Below are positions 17,274-24,853 of a DNA stretch of 64,000 nt, one piece after another; within the stretch, counting starts at the first letter, position 1; each line of letters begins with the position of its first letter. The stretch spans positions 1 through 64,000 of the forward strand of contig NZ_NSFV01000012.1 of assembly GCF_002295115.1 (NCBI RefSeq). The letters run 5' to 3'. Below the pieces are notes generated by a model that searched no databases, was not told where the DNA came from, and saw only the letters and a list, made by a program, of their open reading frames with translations. The position numbers and the translations under genes are program-made. This DNA is from Mesorhizobium sp. WSM4311. GTDB lineage: Bacteria; Pseudomonadota; Alphaproteobacteria; Rhizobiales; Rhizobiaceae.

Positions 17274-18404
17274 TCAGGCCCGGCGGCGCTCCGCCTCGGG
17301 GTTCTTGCGCGCTGCAAGAAATTCCTTGACCCGCCGGCCGGGTGCGGGGCCGCGCACCGGCTTGAAGCCGTCATCGAGTTCACCGGAGAGATCGAGCGTC
17401 GGCCGCTTGCCGACGGCAGCGTAGTTTTCTTCCAGCCAGTCGCTGGCGGCGGTGCGGCCGAGATCGCGCAGATAGGTCAGGAAAGCCCATTCGGCATTGA
17501 CCTTCGATGACGCCGACAGGTCCTTGAACGCCTCGTCGGCATCGATGCGGTGCATCCGGATGTCGCGATACTCGCCATGCGGCAGCCGGCCGGCGGCGAT
17601 CAGTTCCTTGACGAAGGCGATCGAGCGGAATTCGCGCAGCAGCCCGGCATTGAAGGTGATTTCGTCGATGCGGTTCTGGATCTCGTTGGCGCTTCTGGGC
17701 GTTCCTTCGCGCACCACCGGATTGATCTGCACCAGCAGCACATCCTCGGTCGCCGCCGTCTTGAAGAACGGATAGAGCGCCGGGTTGCCGCCATAGCCGC
17801 CATCCCAATAGGGCACGCCCTTGATCTCGACGGCGCGGAACAATTGCGGCAGGCAGGCCGAGGCCATCACCGTGTCGAGGTCGATCTCGCCATCGGAAAA
17901 GACCCGCAGCTGCCCGGTCTCGACATTGGTGGCCGAGATGAACAGCTCCATCGACTTGCAGGCGCGGACATTTTTGAAGTCGATCTCCTGCGCCACCACG
18001 TCGCGCAGCGGATTGAGGCCCAGCGGATTGGCGACATAGGGCGAGAATACCCGCGACATGGTGTCGAAGAACACATAGCCAGGCGTGTTCTCGATCGACC
18101 AATTGCCCCAGGCGACGTCCCACGGCATGCGCTGCACCGGGCTGAACCGGCCCTTTGCCGCCACCGCACGCCAGAAATCGTCGAGCTTCTTGCGCGCGCC
18201 CTCGACCCCGCCACGCACAAATCCGTCGGCCAGCGCCACCGCGTTCATGGCGCCGGCGCTGGTGCCGGAAACCGCCGATATCTCCAGCCTGCCGTCCTCA
18301 AGCAATCGGTCGAGCACGCCCCAGGAGAATGCGCCGTGCGAACCGCCGCCTTGAAGCGCGATGTTGATCTTCTTGCTTTCCTCCGCCTTGCCGTTCTTCG
18401 TCAT
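17274..18404 (-). CDS. Patatin-like phospholipase
   Basis: A 376-residue patatin-domain lipid acyl hydrolase with the Ser-Asp dyad. The oxyanion loop is GGGSHG (19-24), the nucleophile elbow is GTSAG with Ser49, and the catalytic Asp lies in WDGGYGGNPALYP near residue 200. A TTG codon at 18431 would extend the frame by nine residues, but the ATG at 18404 with an upstream AGGA is preferred. In related bacteria such genes often accompany 3-hydroxybutyrate metabolism, as far as I recall. A PhaR-like half-perfect site, CTGC-ACT-GCAA, lies upstream at 18476-18486, which would fit a role at polyhydroxybutyrate granules; that is inference. Confidence 0.9.
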   Translation of the reverse strand: MTKNGKAEESKKINIALQGGGSHGAFSWGVLDRLLEDGRLEISAVSGTSAGAMNAVALADGFVRGGVEGARKKLDDFWRAVAAKGRFSPVQRMPWDVAWGNWSIENTPGYVFFDTMSRVFSPYVANPLGLNPLRDVVAQEIDFKNVRACKSMELFISATNVETGQLRVFSDGEIDLDTVMASACLPQLFRAVEIKGVPYWDGGYGGNPALYPFFKTAATEDVLLVQINPVVREGTPRSANEIQNRIDEITFNAGLLREFRSIAFVKELIAAGRLPHGEYRDIRMHRIDADEAFKDLSASSKVNAEWAFLTYLRDLGRTAASDWLEENYAAVGKRPTLDLSGELDDGFKPVRGPAPGRRVKEFLAARKNPEAERRRA

Positions 18405-18475
18405 GGCGTTCCTGTCGTCCTTATGCGCCAACCTGCCCCTACGTCACGGAAGGAAGCAGCAATCGGCGGCCCATG

Positions 18476-18486
18476 TTGCAGTGCAG
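18476..18486 (-). promoter_or_regulatory. PhaR-like site upstream of the patatin gene
   Basis: Read on the minus strand the sequence is CTGC-ACT-GCAA, one base from the CTGC-N3-GCAG pattern found twice before phaA. As at phaA, an AT-rich hexamer (TTATAT) ends directly before GCTGC. Function is inferred from this match and the gene content. Confidence 0.4.
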
Positions 18487-18555
18487 CATATAAGGACGGA
18501 CCAAGGCAAGAACACGAACACGGTCGCGTGATCACATGAAATTTCCGCCATGAGA

Positions 18556-18590
18556 GAAAGGCCCCTCCGCTTGAAGCGGAGAGGCTTTCT
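18556..18590 (-). terminator. Terminator after the citrate synthase gene
   Basis: A long imperfect stem (GAAAGCCTCTCCGCTT pairing with AAGCGGAGGGGCCTTTC, minus-strand sense) follows the stop codon by about 20 bases and runs into a TTTCTCTC tract. Confidence 0.65.
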
Positions 18591-18611
18591 CTTTCGAAAA
18601 CAGATGGGAGC

Positions 18612-19700
18612 CTAGGCGACCAGATCGGGCACCGGGCCGACATAACGCGATTGCGGACGGATCAGCCGTCCGGTCGTCTGCTGCTCGCGCGCATGCGCGA
18701 TCCAGCCGGCAACGCGACCGGCGGCGAAGACATTGCTGAAGGCCTGTGGCGGGAAACCCGCCGCTTCGAGCACCAGCGCGGTGTAGAATTCGACATTGGT
18801 CTGCAGCGAGCGCTGCGGCTTGGCGATCCGCAACACCTCGATTGCCGTCTTTTCGACCTCCTCGGCGAAAGCCAGCCGGCGACCGGTCTCGCCCTCGCCG
18901 CCAAGCTGCCGCACGACCGCTTTCAGCACATCGGCGCGCGGATCGCGCACACGGTAGATGCGATGGCCGAATCCCATGATCCGCCTGCCATGCGCGATCT
19001 CGTTGCGCAGCCAGCCGGCCGCATCGCCATGCGCCTCGATCGCGTCGAGCATCTCGATCACCGGGCCGGGCGCGCCGCCATGCAGCGGCCCCTTGAGAGC
19101 GCCGAGCCCGGCCAGCACCGACGAGGTCAGGCCGGCCAATGTCGAAGCAACGACGCGGGTGGCGAAGGTCGAGGCGTTGAGGCCGTGATCGCAGACGGTC
19201 ACCAGATAGGTGTCGAGCGCTTTTGCCAATGCCGGCGACGGAGCGGAACCCCGGAGCATGCGCAACATGTCGGCGGCATGGCCGGCCTTGCCATCCGGCT
19301 CGACTGGCCGCTCGCCGCGCTGCAGGCGCAGCAAGGCAGGCGTCAGCACGGCGGGCGCCGCGATCAGCCGCAGCGCGTCCGCCAATGTTTCGCCGTCTGG
19401 CAGCAGAGCCATGCCGGCGCGCATGGCACTGTAGATTTCGAGTGGTGCCAGCAGCGACAGCGAAGGCAGGGTCCGCTCGAACACCTCGACACGCGCCTCG
19501 CCCAGTTGCGCCGCCAGTTCGGTATCGTCAGGCAGATCCTCGAAGAAGCCGTCGAGCAACAGCCGGACGACCTGCGGAAAGTTCCATCGTCCGGCCAGTT
19601 CCGCCAGCGAATGACCACGGATCGTCAGTCGGCCGCCCAGACCATCCACGTCGGACAGCACGGTTTCGGCCGCCACCACATCATCGAGCCCATTCGCCAT
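18612..19700 (-). CDS. Citrate/2-methylcitrate synthase family protein
   Basis: A 362-residue citrate synthase family enzyme that condenses acetyl-CoA or propionyl-CoA with oxaloacetate. The two catalytic histidine regions are intact (CDHGLNAST and GFGHRIYRVRDPRA), as is GPLHGGAPG, but the third catalytic position, usually Asp in NVDF, reads NVEFYTALV, that is Glu. This may be a subfamily trait or reduce activity. The start at 19700 is chosen because AAGGAG lies eight bases upstream; a longer frame lacks support. It is divergent from a second paralogue that carries a DNA-binding domain, with 93 bases between starts. Confidence 0.88.
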   Translation of the reverse strand: MANGLDDVVAAETVLSDVDGLGGRLTIRGHSLAELAGRWNFPQVVRLLLDGFFEDLPDDTELAAQLGEARVEVFERTLPSLSLLAPLEIYSAMRAGMALLPDGETLADALRLIAAPAVLTPALLRLQRGERPVEPDGKAGHAADMLRMLRGSAPSPALAKALDTYLVTVCDHGLNASTFATRVVASTLAGLTSSVLAGLGALKGPLHGGAPGPVIEMLDAIEAHGDAAGWLRNEIAHGRRIMGFGHRIYRVRDPRADVLKAVVRQLGGEGETGRRLAFAEEVEKTAIEVLRIAKPQRSLQTNVEFYTALVLEAAGFPPQAFSNVFAAGRVAGWIAHAREQQTTGRLIRPQSRYVGPVPDLVA

Positions 19701-19755
19701 GACCTTGTCTCCTTGAAGCTTTTCCCGATCGCAGATAAGGCTGGTCAACCCAAGC

Positions 19756-19780
19756 ATCAATCTTGATCAATAGAATCAAT
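19756..19780. promoter_or_regulatory. Phased ATCAAT repeats between the two citrate synthase genes
   Basis: Three direct copies of ATCAAT start at 19756, 19766 and 19775, that is 10 and 9 bases apart, about one helical turn, and ATCAA-TC-TTGAT also forms a palindrome there. The array sits in the short divergent spacer and could be the operator for the HTH domain of the neighbouring protein. Confidence 0.4.
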
Positions 19781-19793
19781 ACCAGAGCCGAAA

Positions 19794-20936
19794 ATGTCGG
19801 AATGGTTATCGCGGGAAGAGGCGTTGGACAGGCTGCGGGTAAGGCCGCAGACGCTCTATGCCTATGTCAGCCGCGGGCGCATCGGCATGCGTCCCGACCG
19901 CGCCGATCCACGCCGCAGCCAGTATCGCGCCGACGACATCGCGGCGCTGGCAACACGCCGGGCGCGCGGACGCAGCCCCTCGGCCATCGCCGAAAGCGCG
20001 ATTGCCTGGGGCGAGCCGTCGATCGCAACGGCGATTTCGACCGTCTGGCACGGTCGCCTCATCTATCGGGGCCAGGACGCCGCCCTGCTGTCCGACCATG
20101 CCACGCTGGAAGAAACCGCCGCTGTGCTTTGGGCTCTGCCTGAACCGGTCCGCTTCGAAGCGCCGCTGCCGGATGCGCCACGCCACTCCGGCCGCGCCCC
20201 GGCCTTCGCGCAACTTGCCTTGCTGGCCGGCCAGGCTCGGCCTTCGCTTGGACGCAGCGCCGCCTCGCTATGTGCCGACGCCGCGCGCGCAATCGGCGTG
20301 CTGGCCGGCGCCCTCGGTGCCGAAGCGGGGCCGGATCCGGTGCACCGGCGATTGGCACGGGGCTGGTCGGTCGATGAGGGTGGCGCCGATGCGATCCGGC
20401 GCGCCCTTGTGCTGCTCGCCGATCACGAGCTGAATGCATCGACCTTCACGGCCCGCGTCGCGGCCTCCACCGGCGCCTCGCCCGCCGCTTGCCTGCTGGC
20501 GGGCCTGGCAACACTCTCCGGTCCGCGCCATGGCGGTGCCGGCGAAGCGGTGATGCAGCTTGCTGAAGATGCGGCGCGGCACGGCGCCGACGCCGCGGTC
20601 CGGCGCTGGCTCGGCCACGACCGGCCGCTGCCTGGCTTCGGCCACCAACTCTATCCCGAGGGGGATCCCCGGGCCACGGCGCTCCTGGCAGCCATCGGCA
20701 ACACCGATGAGACCTTGCGGTTGCTGGAGATCGCCGCCATCGCAGCGACCGGCGCCCAGCCGAATATCGATTTTGCCCTGGCCGTGCTGACGCGCGGCCT
20801 CGGGCTGCCGCCCGATGCGCCGTTCCATCTGTTCGCGCTCGGGCGCAGCGTCGGCTGGGCAGCCCATATGGTCGAACAGATCATGGGCGGCAGCATCATC
20901 AGGCCACGCGGCCGCTATGAAGGGCTGTTGCCCTGA
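19794..20936 (+). CDS. Citrate synthase-like protein with N-terminal helix-turn-helix
   Basis: The 380-residue protein starts with an excisionase/MerR-like helix-turn-helix (WLSREEALDRLRVRPQTLYAYVSRGRI, seen as WLSREEALDRLRV / RPQTLYAYVSRGRIG, residues 4-32) followed by a complete citrate synthase fold. Catalytic residues are present: ADHELNAST, GPRHGGAGE, GFGHQLYPEGDPRA and PNIDFALAV, the last with the canonical Asp. It may be an enzyme with an acquired DNA-binding module, or a metabolite-sensing regulator of the divergent paralogue. The 93-base spacer holds phased repeats. Confidence is high for the domains and low for the role. Confidence 0.88.
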   Translation: MSEWLSREEALDRLRVRPQTLYAYVSRGRIGMRPDRADPRRSQYRADDIAALATRRARGRSPSAIAESAIAWGEPSIATAISTVWHGRLIYRGQDAALLSDHATLEETAAVLWALPEPVRFEAPLPDAPRHSGRAPAFAQLALLAGQARPSLGRSAASLCADAARAIGVLAGALGAEAGPDPVHRRLARGWSVDEGGADAIRRALVLLADHELNASTFTARVAASTGASPAACLLAGLATLSGPRHGGAGEAVMQLAEDAARHGADAAVRRWLGHDRPLPGFGHQLYPEGDPRATALLAAIGNTDETLRLLEIAAIAATGAQPNIDFALAVLTRGLGLPPDAPFHLFALGRSVGWAAHMVEQIMGGSIIRPRGRYEGLLP

Positions 20937-20985
20937 CAGCGTTTTGCCTGATGCGGTTTCGACCCGGGCTCAACTTTGTCAGCCG

Positions 20986-21963
20986 TCAAGCGGAGTTGGT
21001 CCCGAATCGCGCCCGGTACGCAGCGGGCGTCGTGGCGAATTGCCGGCGGAAATGATGCCGCAGCGTCGCCGCCGCGCCAAAGCCGGCGGTCTCGGCAATC
21101 CGCTCGATCGGCATGCTCGTGTCTTCCAGCAAAGTGCGCGCCCGCGAAAGCCGCTCCGAAAGCAGCCAGCGCGCCGGTGTGACACCGGTCGCGGCCGCGA
21201 ACCGGCGCAAAAATGTCCGCTCGCTCATCCCGGCAAGACCGGCCAGGGTGGCAACGGGGTAGTTGGCGGAAATATCCGCGCGCATTCTGTCAATCAACGG
21301 TCCAAGCCGGCCGCGTTCGTGCGGCTCGGGAACCGAACTTTCGACATATTGCGCCTGGCCGCCGTCGCGATGCGGCGGCACGACCAGGCGGCGTGCCACC
21401 ATATTGGCCGCCTTGGTGCCGAAGTCGCGCCGCACCAGATGCAGGCAAAGGTCGATGCCCGCAGCACTGCCGGCCGATGTCAGCACGTTTCCCTCATCGA
21501 TGTACAAAACGTCAGGGACCACGGTGATGTCGGGATACATCTCCCTCAGCCTGTCGCTGTAGCGCCAATGCGTGGTTGCCTTCTTGCCTGACAGCAGGCC
21601 GGCCGCGGCCAGCACGAAGACTCCCGAGCAGATGGACAGGATGCGTGCGCCCCGCTCGCTGGCCTTGCGAAGCGCCTCGATCAGCAATGGCGGCACCGGA
21701 CAGTCCACACCGCGCCATCCCGGCACGATCACCGTGCCGGCCTCACCGATCAGATCGGGTCCGCCATCGGCGACGATGCGCACGCCGCCCATCGCACGCA
21801 TTTCGCCCGCATCGATGCCGGCGACGGCAAAACGGTACCAATCCGCGCCCATCTCGGGTCTAGGCAAGGCGAACATCTCGGCCGCCACGCCAAACTCGAA
21901 CGTGCACAGCCCGTCATAGGCGACGGCAACGACCAGTGGGTTGGCAGGAGGCATGTTTGGCAT
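20986..21963 (-). CDS. GlxA-family (DJ-1/PfpI-AraC) transcriptional regulator
   Basis: About 325 residues: an N-terminal DJ-1/PfpI amidotransferase-like domain (LVVAVAYDGLCTFEFGVAAEMF onward, seen as VAVAYDGLCTFEFG, and the Cys-containing elbow LSICSGVFVLAAAGLL) and a C-terminal AraC double helix-turn-helix (LAGLAGMSERTFLRRFAAATG and IAETAGFGAAATLRHHFRRQF). Such regulators sense small metabolites and activate adjacent catabolic or detoxification genes. The open frame extends well upstream, but the domain starts at MPNMPPANP, so 21963 is chosen. It is divergent from the rhodanese gene across three evenly spaced palindromes. Confidence 0.88.
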   Translation of the reverse strand: MPNMPPANPLVVAVAYDGLCTFEFGVAAEMFALPRPEMGADWYRFAVAGIDAGEMRAMGGVRIVADGGPDLIGEAGTVIVPGWRGVDCPVPPLLIEALRKASERGARILSICSGVFVLAAAGLLSGKKATTHWRYSDRLREMYPDITVVPDVLYIDEGNVLTSAGSAAGIDLCLHLVRRDFGTKAANMVARRLVVPPHRDGGQAQYVESSVPEPHERGRLGPLIDRMRADISANYPVATLAGLAGMSERTFLRRFAAATGVTPARWLLSERLSRARTLLEDTSMPIERIAETAGFGAAATLRHHFRRQFATTPAAYRARFGTNSA

Positions 21964-22025
21964 GATCTTGACGATATATGGCAAAGCTGCCAGCTGCAAT
22001 CGCCAGGCCCGGTGCGCTACCTCAA

Positions 22026-22090
22026 CTCCATCAGCGATGGAGACAAGCTCCATCCGAAAACGATGGAGGCCAGCTCCATCGGCGATGGAG
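22026..22090. repeat. Three phased palindromes CTCCATC-Nx-GATGGAG
   Basis: Perfect seven-base inverted repeats occur at 22026-22042 (3-base spacer), 22048-22068 (7-base spacer) and 22074-22090 (3-base spacer). Their centres, 22034, 22058 and 22082, are exactly 24 bases apart. The last GATGGAG contains the GGAG that acts as ribosome-binding site for the rhodanese gene at 22098. They may be operators of the divergent GlxA-type regulator or hairpins in the mRNA leader. Confidence 0.85.
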
Positions 22091-22097
22091 ATCCTTG

Positions 22098-22517
22098 ATG
22101 AGCTATGTGACAGACGTTCCAGCGGCCTCGCCGGAGATTGCGCGCGACCATTTCCTGCGCCGGCTTTCGGTCGAGACCGACTGTTCGGACGTTGCCGCGG
22201 CAATGCGCGGCGGAGAGCCGGACTTCGTGCTTTTGCACGTGGTCGGTTCGCCTGATGCCTATGAGCGCCGCCATGTGCCGGGCGCACTGCACCTGCCGCA
22301 CCGCGAAATATCGGCCGAGCGGATGGCAGAGTGGCCGGCAGGCACGCTGTTCGTGGTCTATTGCGCCGGGCCGCATTGCAATGGCGCGGACCGGGCGGCC
22401 TTCAAACTGGCCAGCCTCGGGCTGCCGGTCAAGATCATGATCGGCGGCATTTCAGGCTGGCAGGACGAAGAGCTTCCTTTCGCCTCGGGCAGGGAACCTG
22501 GTGTTCTGCGGTCATGA
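22098..22517 (+). CDS. Rhodanese-domain sulfurtransferase
   Basis: A single-domain rhodanese-like protein of 139 residues. The active-site loop is VVYCAGPHCNGAD, in which the first Cys is the likely sulfur-carrying residue, and the C-terminal signature GGISGWQDE is typical. It would transfer sulfur to a thiol or cyanide acceptor; the acceptor is unknown. The start at 22098 is set by GGAG seven bases upstream; the longer open frame to 21978 reads through the palindromes and is unlikely to be coding. Pairing with a divergent GlxA-type regulator suggests inducible expression. Confidence 0.85.
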   Translation: MSYVTDVPAASPEIARDHFLRRLSVETDCSDVAAAMRGGEPDFVLLHVVGSPDAYERRHVPGALHLPHREISAERMAEWPAGTLFVVYCAGPHCNGADRAAFKLASLGLPVKIMIGGISGWQDEELPFASGREPGVLRS

Positions 22518-22664
22518 TCCTAACTCGAAGCCTGGCGCGACTGATATCGTCCGTCCATTCGAGCGGCGAATGTCGGCGCCTGCGAAACGTGGGAATTGCG
22601 GCGCCCCGACGATCGATGGGCAACGCACAGCCGGATCTGGCCTAAGCCTTGCCGGCTTGCCGGC

Positions 22665-23276
22665 TCACGACATCGTGTCGAGCTTGCGCTGCATGGCCGC
22701 GATCTGGTCCTTCAGCTGCTGCAGATCGTCGGATTTCTCCGGCGGTGCGTCCTTCCTGACCGGTTCGGCGGGGGCCGCGGCCGGGGCCGAGCCCGCGGGC
22801 GGGAAAGGCGTGAATAGCCGCATCGCGTTCTGGAACATTTCCATATTGCGGCGGGTCTGCTCTTCCAGCGCCTTGATCGGCGTGGCCATCTTCATCACAT
22901 CGAGCGGCGACTTGCCGATGGCGCCCTTCATCTGCTCGCGAAAGCGCTCCTGCTCCTTGGAGAAGGCGATCATCGACTGTTCAAGGAAGCTCGGCACTAT
23001 CATCTGCATCTGGTCGCCGTAGAAGGCGATCAGCTGGCGCAGGAACGGGATCGGCAGCATGTTCTGCCCATCCTTGTTCTCCAGCTCGAAAATGATCTGG
23101 GTCAGCACCGGATGCGTGATGTCGTCGCCGGTCTTGGCGTCCTGGACGGTGAACTCCTCGCCCTTCTTGACCATGTCGGCCAGATCCTCGAGCGTCACAT
23201 AGGTGCTCGTCCCCGTATTATAGAGGCGGCGATTGGCGTATTTCTTGATAATGATCGGGTCGTCTTTTGCGGCCAT
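22665..23276 (-). CDS. phaR: Polyhydroxyalkanoate synthesis repressor PhaR
   Basis: A 203-residue PhaR with the N-terminal DNA-binding region (IIIKKYANRRLYNTGTSTYVTLEDLADMV, seen as KKYANRRLYNTGTSTYVTLE) and the following polyhydroxybutyrate-accumulation domain, then an Ala/Pro linker and a C-terminal coiled segment (DLQQLKDQIAAMQRKLD). PhaR binds both DNA and granules and represses pha genes until polymer accumulates. The start at 23276 has GGGAGG six bases upstream. It is divergent from phaA-phaB, and two CTGC-N3-GCAG sites lie in the intervening DNA. Confidence 0.95.
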   Translation of the reverse strand: MAAKDDPIIIKKYANRRLYNTGTSTYVTLEDLADMVKKGEEFTVQDAKTGDDITHPVLTQIIFELENKDGQNMLPIPFLRQLIAFYGDQMQMIVPSFLEQSMIAFSKEQERFREQMKGAIGKSPLDVMKMATPIKALEEQTRRNMEMFQNAMRLFTPFPPAGSAPAAAPAEPVRKDAPPEKSDDLQQLKDQIAAMQRKLDTMS

Positions 23277-23392
23277 CTGCATCCTCCCCGGACACCGGCA
23301 CGCCTGAGTAAGCAGCCGGTAACGATTGCGCCCTTTTTGAGGATACGCGCAAAAGCCTCATAATTCCAAGCAGTTTGTGCAGTGCGGGATCA

Positions 23393-23398
23393 TATAAT
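23393..23398 (+). promoter_or_regulatory. Candidate -10 element (TATAAT) for phaA-phaB
   Basis: A consensus TATAAT precedes the first PhaR-type site by one base, so transcription would begin inside that site. The corresponding -35 region (around 23370) is not close to consensus. Confidence 0.5.
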
Positions 23399-23399
23399 G

Positions 23400-23431
23400 C
23401 TGCATAGCAGGCGAAATATGCTGCGCAGCAG
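23400..23431 (+). promoter_or_regulatory. Two PhaR-type operators (CTGC-N3-GCAG)
   Basis: CTGC-ATA-GCAG at 23400-23410 and CTGC-GCA-GCAG at 23421-23431 both match the CTGCN3GCAG pattern I recall being reported for Rhodobacter PhaR. Their starts are 21 bases apart, two helical turns, so two repressors would sit on one face. Binding itself is inferred. Confidence 0.65.
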
Positions 23432-23578
23432 CGGCCAGTCCGCCGGCGCGGCGGCGCGCGACCTGCTTGGCGTGCATGGGCGCCATGCCGATTTCCGGTT
23501 TGACTTGGGTCATGGAAAGGGCAAGAAAAGTTGCCAACAATGCCTGAAAACACGACAGCTCGAAGTCTGGAGAAGAAA

Positions 23579-24763
23579 ATGTCCTCTGCCAATTCCATCG
23601 TTGTCGCCAGTGCCACGCGCACGGCCGTCGGCTCCTTCAACGGTGCTTTCGCGGCGACGCCGGCGCATGAACTCGGTGCTGTCGTCATCAAGGAGCTTTT
23701 GTCGCGCGCGGGTGTCGAGGCAGCCGAGGTCGACGAGGTCATCCTCGGCCAGGTGCTGACCGCGGCCCAGGGCCAGAACCCGGCCCGCCAGGCCTCGATC
23801 ATTGCCGGCCTGCCCAAGGAGACCACTGCCTGGGGCCTCAACCAGGTTTGCGGCTCGGGCCTGCGCGCCATCGCGCTCGGCATGCAGCAGATCGCCACCG
23901 GCGACGCCAAGGTGATCGTTGCCGGCGGACAGGAATCGATGTCGCTGTCGCCGCACGCCGAGCACCTGCGCGCCGGCGTCAAGATGGGCGACTACAAGAT
24001 GATCGACACCATGATCAAGGACGGCCTGTGGGACGCCTTCAACGGCTACCACATGGGCAACACCGCCGAAAACGTCGCCCGCCAGTTCCAGATCACCCGG
24101 GACGATCAGGACCAGTTCGCGCTGGCCTCGCAGAATAAGGCCGAGGCCGCCCAGAAGGCCGGCAAATTCAAGGACGAAATCGTCGCCTTCACCATCAAGG
24201 GCAAGAAGGGCGACACCATTGTCGACCAGGACGAATACATCCGCCACGGCGCCACGCTTGACGCTATGACCAAGCTGAAGCCGGCCTTCGACAAGGACGG
24301 CACGGTGACCGCCGCCAACGCCTCCGGCATCAATGACGGAGCGGCCGGCGCGCTGCTGATGAGCGAAGCGGAGGCGACAAGGCGCGGCATCACCCCGCTG
24401 GCGCGCATCGCGTCCTGGGCAACCGCCGGCGTCGATCCGGCGATCATGGGAACCGGCCCGATCCCCGCCTCGCGCAGGGCTTTGGAGAAGGCCGGCTGGT
24501 CGGTCGGCGATCTCGACCTGGTCGAGGCCAACGAGGCATTTGCCGCGCAGGCCTGCGCCGTCAATAAGGGCATGGGCTGGGATCCCTCGATCGTCAACGT
24601 CAATGGCGGCGCCATCGCCATCGGCCATCCGATCGGCGCCTCGGGCGCCCGCGTCTTCAACACGCTGGTCCACGAGATGCGCCGCCGCGGCGCCAGGAAG
24701 GGCCTCGCGACGCTGTGCATCGGCGGCGGCATGGGCGTCGCCATGTGCGTTGAAGCGCTCTGA
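23579..24763 (+). CDS. phaA: Acetyl-CoA C-acetyltransferase (beta-ketothiolase)
   Basis: A 394-residue biosynthetic thiolase that condenses two acetyl-CoA to acetoacetyl-CoA, the first step to polyhydroxybutyrate. Catalytic residues are visible: nucleophilic Cys91 in NQVCGSGLRAI, the His in GGAIAIGHPIGASGAR and the second Cys in LCIGGGMGVAM. The start at 23579 is preferred over an earlier ATG because GGAG lies six bases upstream and the protein then begins MSSANSIVVASATRTAVG as family members do. It is followed by phaB after 90 bases. Expression is probably repressed by the divergent PhaR. Confidence 0.96.
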   Translation: MSSANSIVVASATRTAVGSFNGAFAATPAHELGAVVIKELLSRAGVEAAEVDEVILGQVLTAAQGQNPARQASIIAGLPKETTAWGLNQVCGSGLRAIALGMQQIATGDAKVIVAGGQESMSLSPHAEHLRAGVKMGDYKMIDTMIKDGLWDAFNGYHMGNTAENVARQFQITRDDQDQFALASQNKAEAAQKAGKFKDEIVAFTIKGKKGDTIVDQDEYIRHGATLDAMTKLKPAFDKDGTVTAANASGINDGAAGALLMSEAEATRRGITPLARIASWATAGVDPAIMGTGPIPASRRALEKAGWSVGDLDLVEANEAFAAQACAVNKGMGWDPSIVNVNGGAIAIGHPIGASGARVFNTLVHEMRRRGARKGLATLCIGGGMGVAMCVEAL

Positions 24764-24853
24764 GAAAACGATGACCGGGCGGCGCGAGCCGCCCGTTCAA
24801 TATCGAGTGCCTGCCAAGCCCGAAAACAGGGCGATATCAAAAAGGGGAAATGC

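Larger units (their letters stand above)
23277..23578. other. phaR-phaA divergent control region
   Basis: This 302-base gap holds no credible gene. It contains a TATAAT hexamer at 23393-23398 and two PhaR-type sites at 23400-23410 and 23421-23431; the DNA between the sites and phaA (about 150 bases) would be a transcribed leader. A GGAG at 23569-23572 is the phaA ribosome-binding site. Confidence 0.6.

Noticed and set aside
22026..22090. The three palindromes as a minimal CRISPR array
   Set aside because: Repeats are only 17-21 bases and palindromic, spacers are 5 bases, and no cas gene is nearby.
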